Source: Gigaspora margarita (Eukaryota > Glomeromycota > Glomeromycetes > Diversisporales > Gigasporaceae). Taken from it: 64,000 nt of DNA. Shown one piece after another: positions 34,780 to 46,009 of the stretch. How positions within the stretch are numbered: position 1 is the stretch's first letter; every line of letters starts with the position of its first letter. A model generated the notes under the pieces. It ran no database searches and was not told the origin of the DNA. It saw only the letters and a program-made list of their open reading frames with translations. The DNA lies in assembly GCA_009809945.1 (NCBI GenBank), contig WTPW01000018.1:251526-315525 (forward strand). Direction: 5' to 3'. The position numbers were made by a program, and so were the translations under genes.

Positions 34780-35965
34780 AGATAATCAAACCAATCCTAC
34801 TATTTACTACACAATAATCTTGGACATGAACAATGATTTTGTATTTAATTATGGGTACAAGGAGTATTGATATATTTAAATTGGTTGTTGCTCAATTTCC
34901 AAAAGCTATTTCTTTAACAGGACACTTACATAGATTTAGGGCAGTATTTGATTAATTGTAGCTGAAATAAAGCTTCTGAAGTGTTTTTTTATTTAATTGT
35001 AAAAGCTAGAGAACTAGTATTAATAAGTAAGAAGAAATATTTAAATAAACATTTAATGTTTACAGAAATAACAATTACACAAAAACTATTCAAATTGATA
35101 CTTTTTTACATTAATTTTTATGCCAATGAGCATTGATTTATTTCATTTAATGAGAAACAAAATTTTTTATTTGACCAATAGAAACTTGAAGGAATTAGTA
35201 AACCCCTATATATTTTAGCCAATTGTGTCATATCAAATAAGTGGCCTGTTGGGAAAATAACTTTCAGAGAATTGTACTATAAGTCTTCTACATTATTCTT
35301 GATAGTGTAGCAAAGATAAAAGAGGGTAAAATAATTTCTATTTTTCCTTTTTTTATAGCTAGTTCTTTAACCTTATACTTATTATCATTAATTAAATAGA
35401 TTTTATTGTATGATCTATTATATCAATTTTGTTAAGATAATCAAATTAATCCTACTATTCATCACACAATAATCTTGGATATGGACAATGATTTTGTATT
35501 TAATTATGAGTGCAAGGAGTATTGTTATATGAAAATTGGTTGTTGCTCAACTTCTAGAAAGTTATTTCCCTAACAGAATACTTACTTGGTATCACATAGG
35601 GTTAGGGTAGTATTTGATTAGTTGTGGCTGAAATAAGACTTTTGAAGTATTTTTTTTATTTGATTGTGAAAGGCTAGAGAACTAGTATTAATAAATAAGA
35701 AGAAATATTTAAATAAACATTTAACTTTATGGAAATAACAATTACAAACCAATTGTTCAAATCGATACTTAATCCCTATATATTTTAGCAGATTGTTATA
35801 TTGAATAAGTATCAGAAAATTTACTATAAACTTCCTACATTATTCTTGGTAGTGGAGCAAAGATGAAAGAGGGTGAAATAATTTCTATTTTTCTTTTTTT
35901 TTATAGCCTGTTCTATACTTTAATATCATTAATCAAATAGATATTCATTATATGATTCATTAGGT
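34780..35965. repeat. Tandem direct duplication, about 650-bp unit
   Basis: Copy 1 (34780-35425) and copy 2 (from about 35430) share 'caatgattttgtatttaatta', 'attggttgttgctcaa', 'gagaactagtattaata' and 'tctacattattcttg'. They diverge by small indels. Neither copy encodes a protein. Confidence 0.85.
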
Positions 35966-36444
35966 TATTTTAAAGTTATTTTTCCAATAGGCCACTTAGT
36001 CACAAATAATCTAATGCCCTATATAGTGTCAGATAAGTTTGATAGCCCAATTGAAAAAAGAGGGAAGGACACAGAAATTTAAAGTTTGTATTACTAGCAG
36101 AGTATGAGCATTCTAATTTTTCTATTTACATAATATACTGCAATAAATATCAATATGCCCAATTTTGAAGTACCTATTTTTATAATAATAGCTATATACA
36201 GGGGCTACCAATGCATTGTGGACACTTTTTGAAAATTTATATTGAGCTAAATAAACAAGATATAAAGCTAAAAATTATACAAAATATTAATTAAATCTAA
36301 AATTTTTAAATAAAAAAAGTTTGCAAAATTCTATGCAGTATTTTTAAGTTATTTAAGGTTATACAATTTTGTGTAATATTACATGGTAAAAATAGGCTAT
36401 TTTTAAAAATTAGCTATCATAAGCTGTATATTAAAAATATGAGA

Positions 36445-36760
36445 AGCTGTCAATGAAGCGTCAAGGTGATCATTATTGCGAGATCAAATGACTTTATTAA
36501 ATCACATATTCAATTTGTTGAATTAGCCTTTTATAGATTTTTGATAGTTATTATTGTGGTCATTATGGTAACTTGTTTGATGCAGATATTTTCTGGTGTT
36601 TGTTGTAATTGCATATGATTGTTGAAATTGGATTACATATTATGGATAAGACGAAAAGGAAAAGATATTTAAGGGTGTTTTGTTAAGTTAAGAAGTTATC
36701 TTTATTTTTGCTATCGCTCACCTTGTAGTGAAGGCTAACTCTATCAAATCCAAGAACAAT
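36445..36760 (+). repeat. Leader repeat, copy 2, before the Sel1-like relic
   Basis: Begins with the AGCTGTCA hairpin remnant. It matches copy 3 (40915-41215) closely and copy 1 (480 down to about 130, minus) more loosely. At its end a degenerate coding remnant reads YxxFCYRSPC, then a stop, then LY. It corresponds to the YRSPCRGWLY motif of the edge gene. Confidence 0.7.
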
Positions 36761-36804
36761 TAGCTGTGAAAACAGTGAAAATATCTTTTGTTTCATCTTC
36801 ATAG

Positions 36805-37632
36805 CAGAAAGCATTCAAATATTATCAAAGATCTACAGATATAGGACATTCTAATAGAATCTATAATGTTGAACTTTGTTATAAAAATGGAAAAATCTGG
36901 ACATTATTATGAAAATGGGATAGGAGTTGAAAAAAACACAAAGAAGGTACCTGAACATTATCAAAAATCTGCAGATATATAGGACATTCTGATAGAATAT
37001 ATATTGTTGGACATTGTTATAAAAATGGAATAGGAATTGAAATAGACATAAAGAAGACATCTGAATTTTATCAAAAATCTGGATATTGTTGTGGAAATGG
37101 AATGTGATTTAAAAAAAAAGAAGACATTAAAAAAGATAATCCAATATTATCAAGAATCTGCAAATTTAGGATATGCTAATAGAATATTTGATATCAAATA
37201 CTGTTATAAAAATGGAATAAGAGTTAAAAAAAGATATAAAGAAGGCATTTAAATATTACCAAAAATCTGCAAATATGGGATGTATAGATAGAATATTTAT
37301 TGATGGACATTGTTAGGAAAACTGGCTGATATAGGGGATGCTGATGGAATAAGGGAAGTTGAATATTGTTACAAAATAGGCATTGAAAGAAAGGCATTTA
37401 AAGATTATTAAAAATTTGCTGATTTGGGTGATGCAAATGAAACAAAAAGAGTTTGATATTTTATGAAAAAGGTATAGAAGTTAAAAGGAATGAATGAAAG
37501 GCATTTGAATTTTATAAAAAATCTGCTGATATGGATAATGCTGATAAAACAGAAAGAGTTGTATATTGTTATGAAAAAGGAATAGGCTCCATGGCTGCAA
37601 TAGCAGTGCAAGAACCTCTTGTAAAATATTAG
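36805..37632 (+). pseudogene. Sel1-like repeat gene relic
   Basis: Plus-strand translation gives repeated Sel1-like text in shifting frames: HYQKSADI, YCYKNGIGIE, AFKYYQKSANMG and AFEFYKKSADMDNADKT, then YCYEKGIGS. Sel1-like repeats are alpha-helical scaffolds of about 36-44 residues; Glomeromycotina encode very many, often with kinase domains. Frameshifts and stops in nearly every unit show it is not functional. The last unit runs in frame into the first AVQ unit (GIGSMAAIAVQEP), joining the two repeat types. Minus-strand frames here are shadows. Confidence 0.75.
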
Positions 37633-38455
37633 ATTCCATAGCTGCAATAATAATATTGGGACCTTATATAAAAGTTTTAGGCTTTGAAGCTGTAATAGCA
37701 GTGCAAGAACCTTATATTTTTGTAAGAAATTAGGTTCTGCTGTTGCAATAGCAGTACAAAAATCTTTGTGAGTGAATAGCTAGGATCAAGCTGCATAGCT
37801 AGAGATAGTAAAATTGGAGATCATTTGTCTTTTTATCAAATGATCTAGGTTATTTTGAACTAAAATTTATAATAAAATTGGGGTCATTTAAGGTTATTTG
37901 AGGTCATTTGAAGGTTATTTAAAGGCTATTTACCATCCCTGGCAATAGCAGTATCAGAAATGTCTTAATGAGAGATATTATAAAATTCTGTAATATAGAT
38001 GATATTGATAAAACAGAAAGAGTTGGTATTGTTATGAAAAAGGAATAGGCCCCATGGCTACAATAGTAGTGCAAGAACCTTATGTAAGATATTAGATTCC
38101 ACAACTGCAATAATAATGCAAGGACTTTATATAAAAGTTTAGGTTTTGCAACTGCAATAGCAGTACAAGAACCTTATATTTTTGTGAGAAATTGGTTCTG
38201 GTGAAATATTAGATTCTGCAGCTGCAGTAACAATACAAGGATCTGATGTAAAGTTTTAGGCATCACAGCTGCAATAGCAGTGCAAGAACCTTATATTTTT
38301 GTGAAAAATTAGGTTCTGCTGTTGCAGTAGCTGTGCAAGAACCTTTGTAAGTGAATAGCAGAATCAAATTGCAGTAGCAGTATTAAAAAATGTCTTGATA
38401 TTTTAAAAATCTGCTAATATGGGATGATGATAGAACAGAACAAGTTGGGTATTGT

Positions 38456-39871
38456 TAGAGGTGTAATCTGTTGATCTGCAATTCGGATGATCCGTTCAAT
38501 ATGCAAGTTGCAGATTATTCATTCAATCCATTCAAAATTCGTTCAATCTGGTTAATAAAACATATTTACTAAAGGTATATTTCAGTCTGATGATTTGCCA
38601 AATACGGATAGCATCGATTGCACCTTTTATGGTATAAAAACATCGATCAGATGTTTCTGGGCATTTCGGTCACATGTTAATTAGCCAATCAGATTATGGC
38701 CTTTAATTTTTAAAAATTTGAGAATTCGTAGTAACGTACAACGAAAATATTTAGTAATAAAAAATTCTTTAAACTTTTCCAAATTTTTAAAATAAATAAA
38801 ACTCAGCACAACGCAACTTTATTTAATGTACTAAGATCGATTTACTTAGTACAAAATTTCACTATAGTTATTTTTTTGCAAAAAAACAAATATGAAGATA
38901 TCTTGCCAATTACAAATCTGAATTAAGCGATTTTTATACCATTTGATTCATCTCAATGAGACGAATCGAATGGTATAAAGATCACCAAACTATAATCGAT
39001 AAAACCTGAGATATCACTAATAATCCAATTTCTAAATTTCTTAAAATTATTCTCATTAGTATCGAAGTGGGACTTTTGTTTTTTTTTGACCGAACCTACA
39101 AGATGCTCATGAAACTAATTATTTAATGTAATATATTAAACAGATTAAATAAAAATCAAGCCCAAGAAATAATTATGATAATGTTAATTTTCTTAACTGC
39201 TAATAAACTACTTGGATTTTACCATTTTCCTTCTTCACAAAAACTTAACCCAACTTCCTTATGTGTGTCAATCAAACTTGCGAATATATATTTAAATTTC
39301 ACTGCTTTTTCTTTGGGTAGCTAGACCAAAAAAATAAATAGATTACGAACTAGTTTTAGTTAATAACTTATCCATTTTTGTTTAACAATATGCAAAAAAA
39401 GTTGTAATTTTAAGCTCTCATTTACCTTTTTTGAGAATAGTTGACAGGAGGGATTAAGTGGGATTAAATAATATAGGCGTTTAATACTAACTATTCATAT
39501 ATCGTTCAGTATTGAATTATTAAAAATTTTTTTTTATAACCCAAGACAAGTACAATGTACAATGCAGCAATGACGTACCTGAGAACCAATCAAATTCACG
39601 AAATTGTATGTCGATCATTCTAGAATACAATTTTCTAATTCAGCAAATCGTCAGGCTGTATTTATTTATTTAATATTGAGCCAAAAAAATACATATCTTA
39701 AATAATTCCCTGCTAAAAAACATTACTATCAAATTTTATTCGTCAAATCGTAGATTCCAGATTATTATCCATTCAATCTGTTCAAAATCTGCGAATTGTT
39801 AATTATCTGTATGAATAAGGATTTGTTTTTGTATAATCTGGTGATCTGGATTTGAACAGATCACATTACTA
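38456..39871. mobile_element. hAT-type element, 1.4 kb, inside the AVQ array
   Basis: Perfect 8-bp target duplication GGTATTGT at 38448-38455 and 39872-39879. Ends TAGAGGTGTAATCTGTT and, inverted, TAGTAATGTGATCTGTT. Subterminal 'gatctg' and 'attcgttcaatc' repeats. Removal rejoins a Sel1-like YCY codon stretch. A palindrome of the CATTCGATTCGTCTCA family lies at 38890-39010, and GTACTAAG/CTTAGTAC at about 38830-38863. No transposase frame. Confidence 0.9.
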
Positions 39872-40914
39872 GGTATTGTTATAAAAGAGAAATAGGCTCT
39901 ATAGCTACAATAGCAGTGCAAGAACCTCTGGTGAAATATTAGATTTCGCAGCTGCAGTAACAATGCAAGTACCTACTATAAAGTTTTAGGTTTCATAGCT
40001 GCAATAGCAGTGCAAGAACCTTATATTTTGTGAAAAATTAGGTTCTGCAATTGTAGTAGCAGTGCAAGAACCTTTGTGAGTAAATAGCTAGGGTTAAACT
40101 GCAGTAGCAGTATCAGAAAATGTCTTAATATTATAAAAACCTGCTAATATAGGATGCTAATAGAGCAAAAAGAGATGGATATTGTTATGGAAAAGGAATA
40201 GGCTCCATGGTTGCAATAGTAGTGCAAGGACCTCATGTGAAATATTAGATTCCATAGCTGCAGTAACAATGCAAGGACCTTATATAAAAGTTTTAGATTT
40301 TGTAGCTGCAATAGCAGTGCAAAAACCTTATATTTTTGTGAGGAATTAGGTTTTGCTGTTGCAGCAGCAGTGCAAGAACCTTTGTGAGTGAATAGCTAGG
40401 GTCAAACTGCAGTAGCAGTATTGAAAAATGTTCTGATAAGAGATATTATAAAAAATCTGCTAATATAGATAATGCTGGTGAAACAGAAAGAGTTGAGTAT
40501 TGTTATGAAAAGAAATAGGCTCCACAGCTACAACAGTAGTGCAAGAACCTCATATAAAATATTAGATTCCACAGCTGCAGTAACAATACAAGACCTTATG
40601 TAAAAGTTTTAGTCTTTGCAGCTACAATAGCAGTGCAAGAACCTTTTATTTTTGTGAGAAATTAGGTTCTACTATTGCAGTAGCAGTGCAGGACCTTTGT
40701 GAGTAAATAGCTAGGGTCAAGCTGCAGTAGCAGCATTAGAAAATGTCTTAATAAAAGAAGAAAATTAGTTGGAAATCATCAAAATTAGTGGAGGTAAATT
40801 GGTTGGAATAGTCCATCTTTAGAAACTTGTTTTTGTATTACGATTCTCTTTTTATCCTATATGTTTTTTCTTATACTGTAAATAAAGTCATATAATTAAG
40901 CAATAATAATAACA

Positions 40915-41215
40915 AGCCTGTCAACGAAGTGACAGAAGAATTATTATTGTGAGATCAGATAACTTTATTAGACCACATGTTCAATTTGCTGAATTAGCCT
41001 TTTATGAATTTTTGATAGTTATTGTTGTAGTCATTATAGTAACTTGTTTGATGCAGATATTTTCTGGTATATATTGTAATTGTATATGATTGTTGAAATT
41101 GGATTACATACTATGGATAAGATGAAAAGGAAAAAGATATTTAAGGGTGTTTTGTTAAGTTAAAAAAGTTATCTTTCTTTTTGTTATCACTCACCTTGTA
41201 GTAAAGGCTAGCTCT
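40915..41215 (+). repeat. Leader repeat, copy 3
   Basis: Starts with GCCTGTCAACGAAGTGACAG. It stays alignable to copy 2 through 'attgttgaaattggattaca' and 'tttaagggtgttttgttaag', and ends with a remnant reading SYLSFCYHSPC, then LYYP. Like copy 1 it is followed directly by AVQ-type units (41235 onward), without Sel1-like text between. Confidence 0.75.
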
Positions 41216-41350
41216 ATTATCCCACTCTTCCTACCCTTCAGACAATAGCTATAATGGCAGTGTGAGGACATCACATTAGTAATTAGGTTCTGTGACTATA
41301 ATGACAGTACAAGACCACTTCTTTGATAATTAAGCATCACAGCAGCAATA

Positions 41351-41666
41351 CCGTATATTCCCAAAAATAAGCAACCTTTTTTGGGCCAAAAATTACACAA
41401 AAAAGTGGGAAGTTGCTTATTTTCAAATTGTTGAATTTTTTAAATAATTGAAAAACGTACTAATAAAAAGTTAACCAAATGATGTGAAATTTTTACTATA
41501 AGTGTATTTTTGTGTCCTGAACAAGTTTGTTTAATGGCATTTTGAGGTTTATTTAGTAAAATTTGGACTTTTATATGTAGCGACTGCTAACACGTTTTTT
41601 GAGATTTTTGAAAAAAATCAGGGTGGTTGCTTATTTTTGGAGTAGCTTATTTTCAGGAATATATGG
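41351..41666. mobile_element. MITE, 316 bp, TA target duplication, inside an AVQ unit
   Basis: TA at 41349-41350 and 41667-41668. Ends CCGTATATTCC and CCATATATTCC are followed by 'AAAATAAGC' modules. Removing it restores the repeat core gcagcaaTAgcagtgcaag, which confirms the borders. Tc1/mariner-like by target site. Confidence 0.88.
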
Positions 41667-42495
41667 TAGCAGTGCAAGAACCTCATATTGTGATTAGGTT
41701 TCACAGCTGCAATAGTAGTGCAAGAATCTTATATTTTAGTAGTTAGATTATATGGTGCAATTAATAGTACAAAGATTATTGATAATTGGATTTTATGATT
41801 ATGACAATAGAGTAAGTGTGATCAGGCTCTATAACTATATTAATAGTACAAGAGCCCCAATAATGATTAGCTTTGTAGCTGCAATGGCCTCATACTGTGA
41901 TTAGGCTTTATGGCTACAAGAGTAGTGCAAGGACCTCATGTTTTGATTATCTCATATTTCTTATTAGATTCTGTGGCTATAGTAATAGTCAATAACTTAT
42001 ATTGGAATTAGGCTCTATGGCTATAGTAGTAGAACAAGGTCCTCATATTGTGATTTGCTCTGTGGCTGCATAGCAGTGCAAAGATCTTATGTTTTTTATT
42101 AGGCTCTGTAGCTGTGATAGCAGTACAAGGACCTCATATGGTAATTAGGCAAGAACTCATGTTTTGGTTAGGCTCTATAGCTGTAATAGCAGTACAAGAA
42201 CCTCATGTTATGATCAGTCTCATGGCTGCAATAGCAGTACAAGGATATCTTGTTTTTATTAGGCATTGCAGTTGTGATAGCAGTGCAAGGACATTATGTT
42301 ATAATCAGACTTTACAGCTATATTAGTAGTGCAAAAACCTTATGTTTTAATTAGACTTTATAGCTACAATAGCAAAGCAAGGACCTCATATTGTAAATAG
42401 GCTCTATAGCTACAGTAGTAGTGCAAGGATCTTATGTTTTGATTAGGCACCTGCAGTTCAATATCAGTGCAAGGACCTTATGTTATGATTAGACT

Positions 42496-42677
42496 AGGAC
42501 CCCGAAATATACATAGATAGGTCAGATATTAGTTTGCTTATTTTTGAGGTTTTTTATGCAGATCTTTTCTATTTTTAGTAATTTTTTTGCTTATTTTTGA
42601 GGTTTTTTTCTGCAGATCTTTCTATTTTTAGTAATTTTATAATTAACCTGACCTTTCTATGTATATTTTGGAGTCCT
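42496..42677. mobile_element. MITE, 182 bp, 8-bp target duplication
   Basis: ATTAGACT at 42488-42495 and 42678-42685. Ends AGGACCCCGAAATATACA and, inverted, AGGACTCCAAAATATACA. The middle is a tandem pair of 'tttgcttatttttgaggttt'. Removing it rejoins the AVQ array text 'gattagacttcatg'. Confidence 0.82.
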
Positions 42678-43159
42678 ATTAGACTTCATGACTGAAATAG
42701 CAGTACAAGAACCTCAGTTTTTTATTAGGCTTCATGGCTGCAATAGCAGTACAAGAACCTCATTTTAGGATCAGGCTTTATGCCTATAGTAGTAGTGCAA
42801 GGACCTCATATTTGGATTAGGCTTTGTGGCTGCAATAGCAGTACAAGGACCTATAGGTATGTAATAGCATTCATGCTATACATAATGCAATTAATTTAAC
42901 CAATTATTTTTTGGCTATGAGATCTTTTCTTGGCATTCTTAGATGGAATAGTTTGTTTTTTAGTATAATTTGCATCAAAACATATGGTTAATTTGGTTAA
43001 AAATATTTAGAATCTAGTTATCCTACTATGTATTATAGAGCTAGTAAAATAGTAGTGAACAAAATTCCATATGTTTTTCTCATACAGTAAATAAAGTCAT
43101 ATGATTGAGCAATAATAATTTTTTTTATTAAGTAAAATAAATATGATTATTATTAGTAA

Positions 43160-43395
43160 TGCTACTGAAATTGATTTTTGAAAAAGACTTATTTCATCTT
43201 CATTAGAGAAAATTAAAATTTTTATAAGGAAGAGCAAATAAAATTTATATAGATATGTTCCTTATAATTTCGTCTATTCAAAAAAAGTATCAAATAATTT
43301 TGTCTTTTAAGTAAAATAGATCAAAAACAATTTTGTCTTCAAATTTTAATTTTGGGGTTTCAAACCCAAAATGCTTTCGTCCTTATGTATAATTA
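43160..43395 (+). repeat. Dispersed 240-bp repeat (inverted match at 29575-29815)
   Basis: Reverse complement of the repeat at 29575-29815 with modest divergence. No open frame is shared between the copies. Confidence 0.75.
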
Positions 43396-43728
43396 TTACA
43401 TGAAATTTGTTCTATATAATAAATTATATATAATTCTACTATTATAAAAACTTTTACAAAATTTTAAACTAAATATTATTATTAAATATAAAATTTAAAT
43501 TATTAAATTTAAAATTAACAAAATTGTTAATATCAGTAATTATTCTATATTTAGTAATTTTATAATTTTTTTTAAAAAATTTAAAATTTTCAGAATATAT
43601 GTAATTTTTTATGCTAAATATATTTTACTTAGCATTTATGTTTGGTTTACTTAATAAAAATTAATTATATATATATACTAAAAATTAAAATTTATATTTA
43701 TATTAAAACTATATTAAAAACTAGCAAA

Positions 43729-44473
43729 TGTCCTGCGGGTCGATAGCGTAGTAGTTGCGCTCCCAGGACAATAACTGTTTCAAGCACAAGGTCACCAGTT
43801 CAAGTCTTATGAACAGCAAATTAGCTCCATATGATCATGTGAATAATGACTTGAATTAGGATGCTAGGACCACATTTGGACAGCTCAGCCATGTTGTGTT
43901 GTGCTCTCTGCAGTTGTATTCCCTGTTTGGAAATAGAAATTGGATCTTACCCAAAAACAGAAGGATGACTGCTCCAAATACGAATTAGACAGAATATAGA
44001 GTAATCTGCTCTAATAAGGTGTATTTGTATTTGTCCGTTTTGGGGATAAAAAAATTCTGGATGAATCAGAATGGGTCGAGAGCCAAAGTTGAAGGGATGA
44101 CCAGTTCAAGATAAATTGGATAGAATGTGGAGTAGTCTGCTCTAACAGAGCGAGTGAGCTGCCTCAGGAATGAAAAAGTTCTGAAAGAATTGGATTGGAT
44201 CAGGAGCTATAGATATTGCCAGGTACCCTAGGTGGGTACGCAAAAATTATGGTTAAAACCTCTGATAGTAAAATAGGCCAACTGGTTGAAACCAGTTGGG
44301 ACAATAAAACCAAAAAGGATGGCTTAGTACCAGTTAGCCGCAGTAGATAATAGTAAATAGATACATATATGTAGATCATTACAAAATGTATAAATGTAAA
44401 ATTAATAACAAAAAGGTCATAATAAAGAAGTAACTCTGCACCCCTAGTGATAGAACGACTAGGGTTTAAAAAA
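43729..44473 (+). mobile_element. tRNA-derived SINE, 745 bp, with internal duplication
   Basis: The head has an A box (TAGCGTAGTAG, 43743-43753) and a B-box-like AGTTCAAGTCT (43798-43808), then a long body and a terminal A-run. It is flanked by a perfect 13-bp target duplication (aaaaactagcaaa) at 43716-43728 and 44474-44486. The body holds two diverged copies of a segment about 131 bp apart (from 43961 and 44092; shared 'agtctgctctaa' and 'agaatatagagtaat' type text). The higher G+C content matches the other SINE at 21312, but the sequences are not obviously the same family. Confidence 0.87.
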
Positions 44474-44699
44474 AAAAACTAGCAAACCATACTGATAAAA
44501 AAATTTAAAAATTTTTAAAATTAAATTAATTTAAAAAGTACTGCATAGAATTTTATAAATTTTTTTATTTAAAAGCTTTAGATTTAAATAATATTTTATA
44601 TGAATTTTAGCTTTATATCTTGTTTATTTAACTCAATATAAATTTTCAAAATGTGCTACAATGCATTTGTAGCCCTGTATATTAACTATATTTTATTAA

Positions 44700-44880
44700 T
44701 TTTAATAATTGTTAAATTAATTTTGATATTAATTATTTTCAACTGTTGAATTAATTTTGACTATTAAATTAATTTCAACTGTTGGATTAATTTCAACTAT
44801 TAAAAATAATTTCAGTTTCAACAGTTGAATTTAATTTTACTATTGAAATTTTCAAAATTAAAATTTAATTTCACCACTAC
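44700..44880. repeat. 18-bp minisatellite (inverted relative of 32690-32910)
   Basis: About nine units of 'aattaatttcaactgtt' type. Orientation is opposite to the array at 32690. Confidence 0.75.
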
Positions 44881-44929
44881 CTATAGTTGTACCAGGGCCA
44901 GAAAGGACTCCTTTCTACATCACAAATAA

Positions 44930-45355
44930 CTCCAACAATGACACCAGTGATAATACTATTATTTTTAAAAAAACAATAGCAGTTAAATATATATGTGGGT
45001 CAAACTACAAAAACCCTACTATAGTAAAAGAACGAACTAGAATGCAATACAAGTGAAGAAACTACTACTTGCAAAACAAACAAGGGTAGTCCAATGACAA
45101 CTTAAGTGATGAGACTTACTTCCTTAAAAAACAAGTGTAGTTACACATATACACAGGTCAAACTATAAAAAAACTACCACACCGAAAGAGCAAACAAGAA
45201 TGTGATAGAATCATTAACTCCAAAAATAGTGACTCCAAAGACAACTTTAGCAATAACAACTCCAAAGATGATTCCAGCAATGACAACTCCAGTAATAAGA
45301 CTATTGCCTAAAAAAATAAAGGTTAGTTAGACATGTAGATAGGTTAAATTAAGAA
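44930..45355. repeat. Tandem repeat, about 155-190 bp unit, three copies
   Basis: Each unit has 'agtaataagactatt', an A-run, 'gttagacatgtagataggt-aaact' and 'aaagagcaaacaagaat' type text. 'aactccaaagat' modules multiply between units 2 and 3. Confidence 0.65.
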
Positions 45356-45589
45356 AAAGTTAAAGCAAAAAAAAAAAATAATTATTAATGATCATCTTTG
45401 TTTATATATTGCACATGACAAATGTTGTAATGGGGGAACAAAACATTTATCCTAATAAAAATTATAAGAGTAAAAAAGAAAAAAGCAAATAATTATTTCT
45501 TAATTTGTGCATGTAAAGCACAGAAATTATTATTAAGTGCAAAAAAAAAACAAAAAACAATGAAATGAATATTTTTGTGCACATCAATG

Positions 45590-45965
45590 TATGGAATTTA
45601 TAGTTATTAAGAATCTTAACAATTATCACATTAATGCATGATCGTTAAGGATCTTAATGATCTTCACATTAGTACATGAAATTATGATCATTAAGGATCT
45701 TAACAATGGTGACAATTGTGATATCATGCACAAAAATTATGATCATTAAGAACCTTAATGATTGTAATGATCATGATATTAATGCATATACAGAAATAAT
45801 CATTAAAATTGATTGTTAAGGAATCTTAACAATTGCTCTGAAATTTTGATCATTAAGAATCTTAACAATTGTACACGTCAGAGCACAAAAATTATAATTA
45901 TAATCATTAAGAATCTTAACGATTGTGCACGTTAGTGCACAGAAATTATGTAATAATTATAACTG
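45590..45965. repeat. Tandem repeat with 'gatcattaaggatcttaa'
   Basis: About eight units of 40-50 bp, each with ATCATTAAG-ATCTTAACAATT followed by a 'gcac-ttagtgcac' short palindrome. Many units contain the self-complementary GATCATTAAG/CTTAATGATC pair. Confidence 0.8.
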
Positions 45966-46009
45966 ATACATGTCAATATATGATTATACAAGAGAAGAAT
46001 GGGTGCCAT

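Larger units (their letters stand above)
37588..42853 (+). pseudogene. Decayed array of AAIAVQEP-type peptide repeats
   Basis: Dozens of 48-60 bp units with the core 'gctgcaatagcagtgcaag' encode variants of GSMAAIAVQEP, with stops and frameshifts between units. The short frame at 42114-42326 still reads four units (IAVQGP, IAVQEP, IAVQGY). It matches the intact 17-residue repeat at the left window edge. In 37561-40760 the array is higher-order: a Sel1-like piece ending YCYEKGIG precedes four to six AVQ units, recurring about every 300-460 bp once the hAT insertion is removed. Interrupted by elements at 38456-39871, 41351-41666 and 42496-42677. Confidence 0.75.
36199..44677. mobile_element. 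Possible large inverted-repeat element enclosing the Sel1/AVQ relics
   Basis: Ends CAGGGGCTACCAATGCATTG and, inverted, CAGGGCTACAAATGCATTG continue as an inverted match of about 150 bp (36199-36350 versus 44525-44677), including 'aataaacaagatataaagct'. TATA flanks both ends (36195-36198, 44678-44681), but in A/T-rich DNA this is weak as a target duplication. The interior holds Sel1-like and AVQ repeats plus nested insertions. Alternatively two separate elements happen to be inverted. Confidence 0.5.

Noticed and set aside
36851..38110. Minus-strand frames of Phe/Tyr-rich composition
   Set aside because: They are complements of the plus-strand Sel1-like and AVQ repeats, whose sense translation is recognisable.
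43738..43812. Functional tRNA gene
   Set aside because: A and B boxes are present, but no convincing acceptor stem or cloverleaf follows, and the region is the head of a longer element with A-tail and target duplication.
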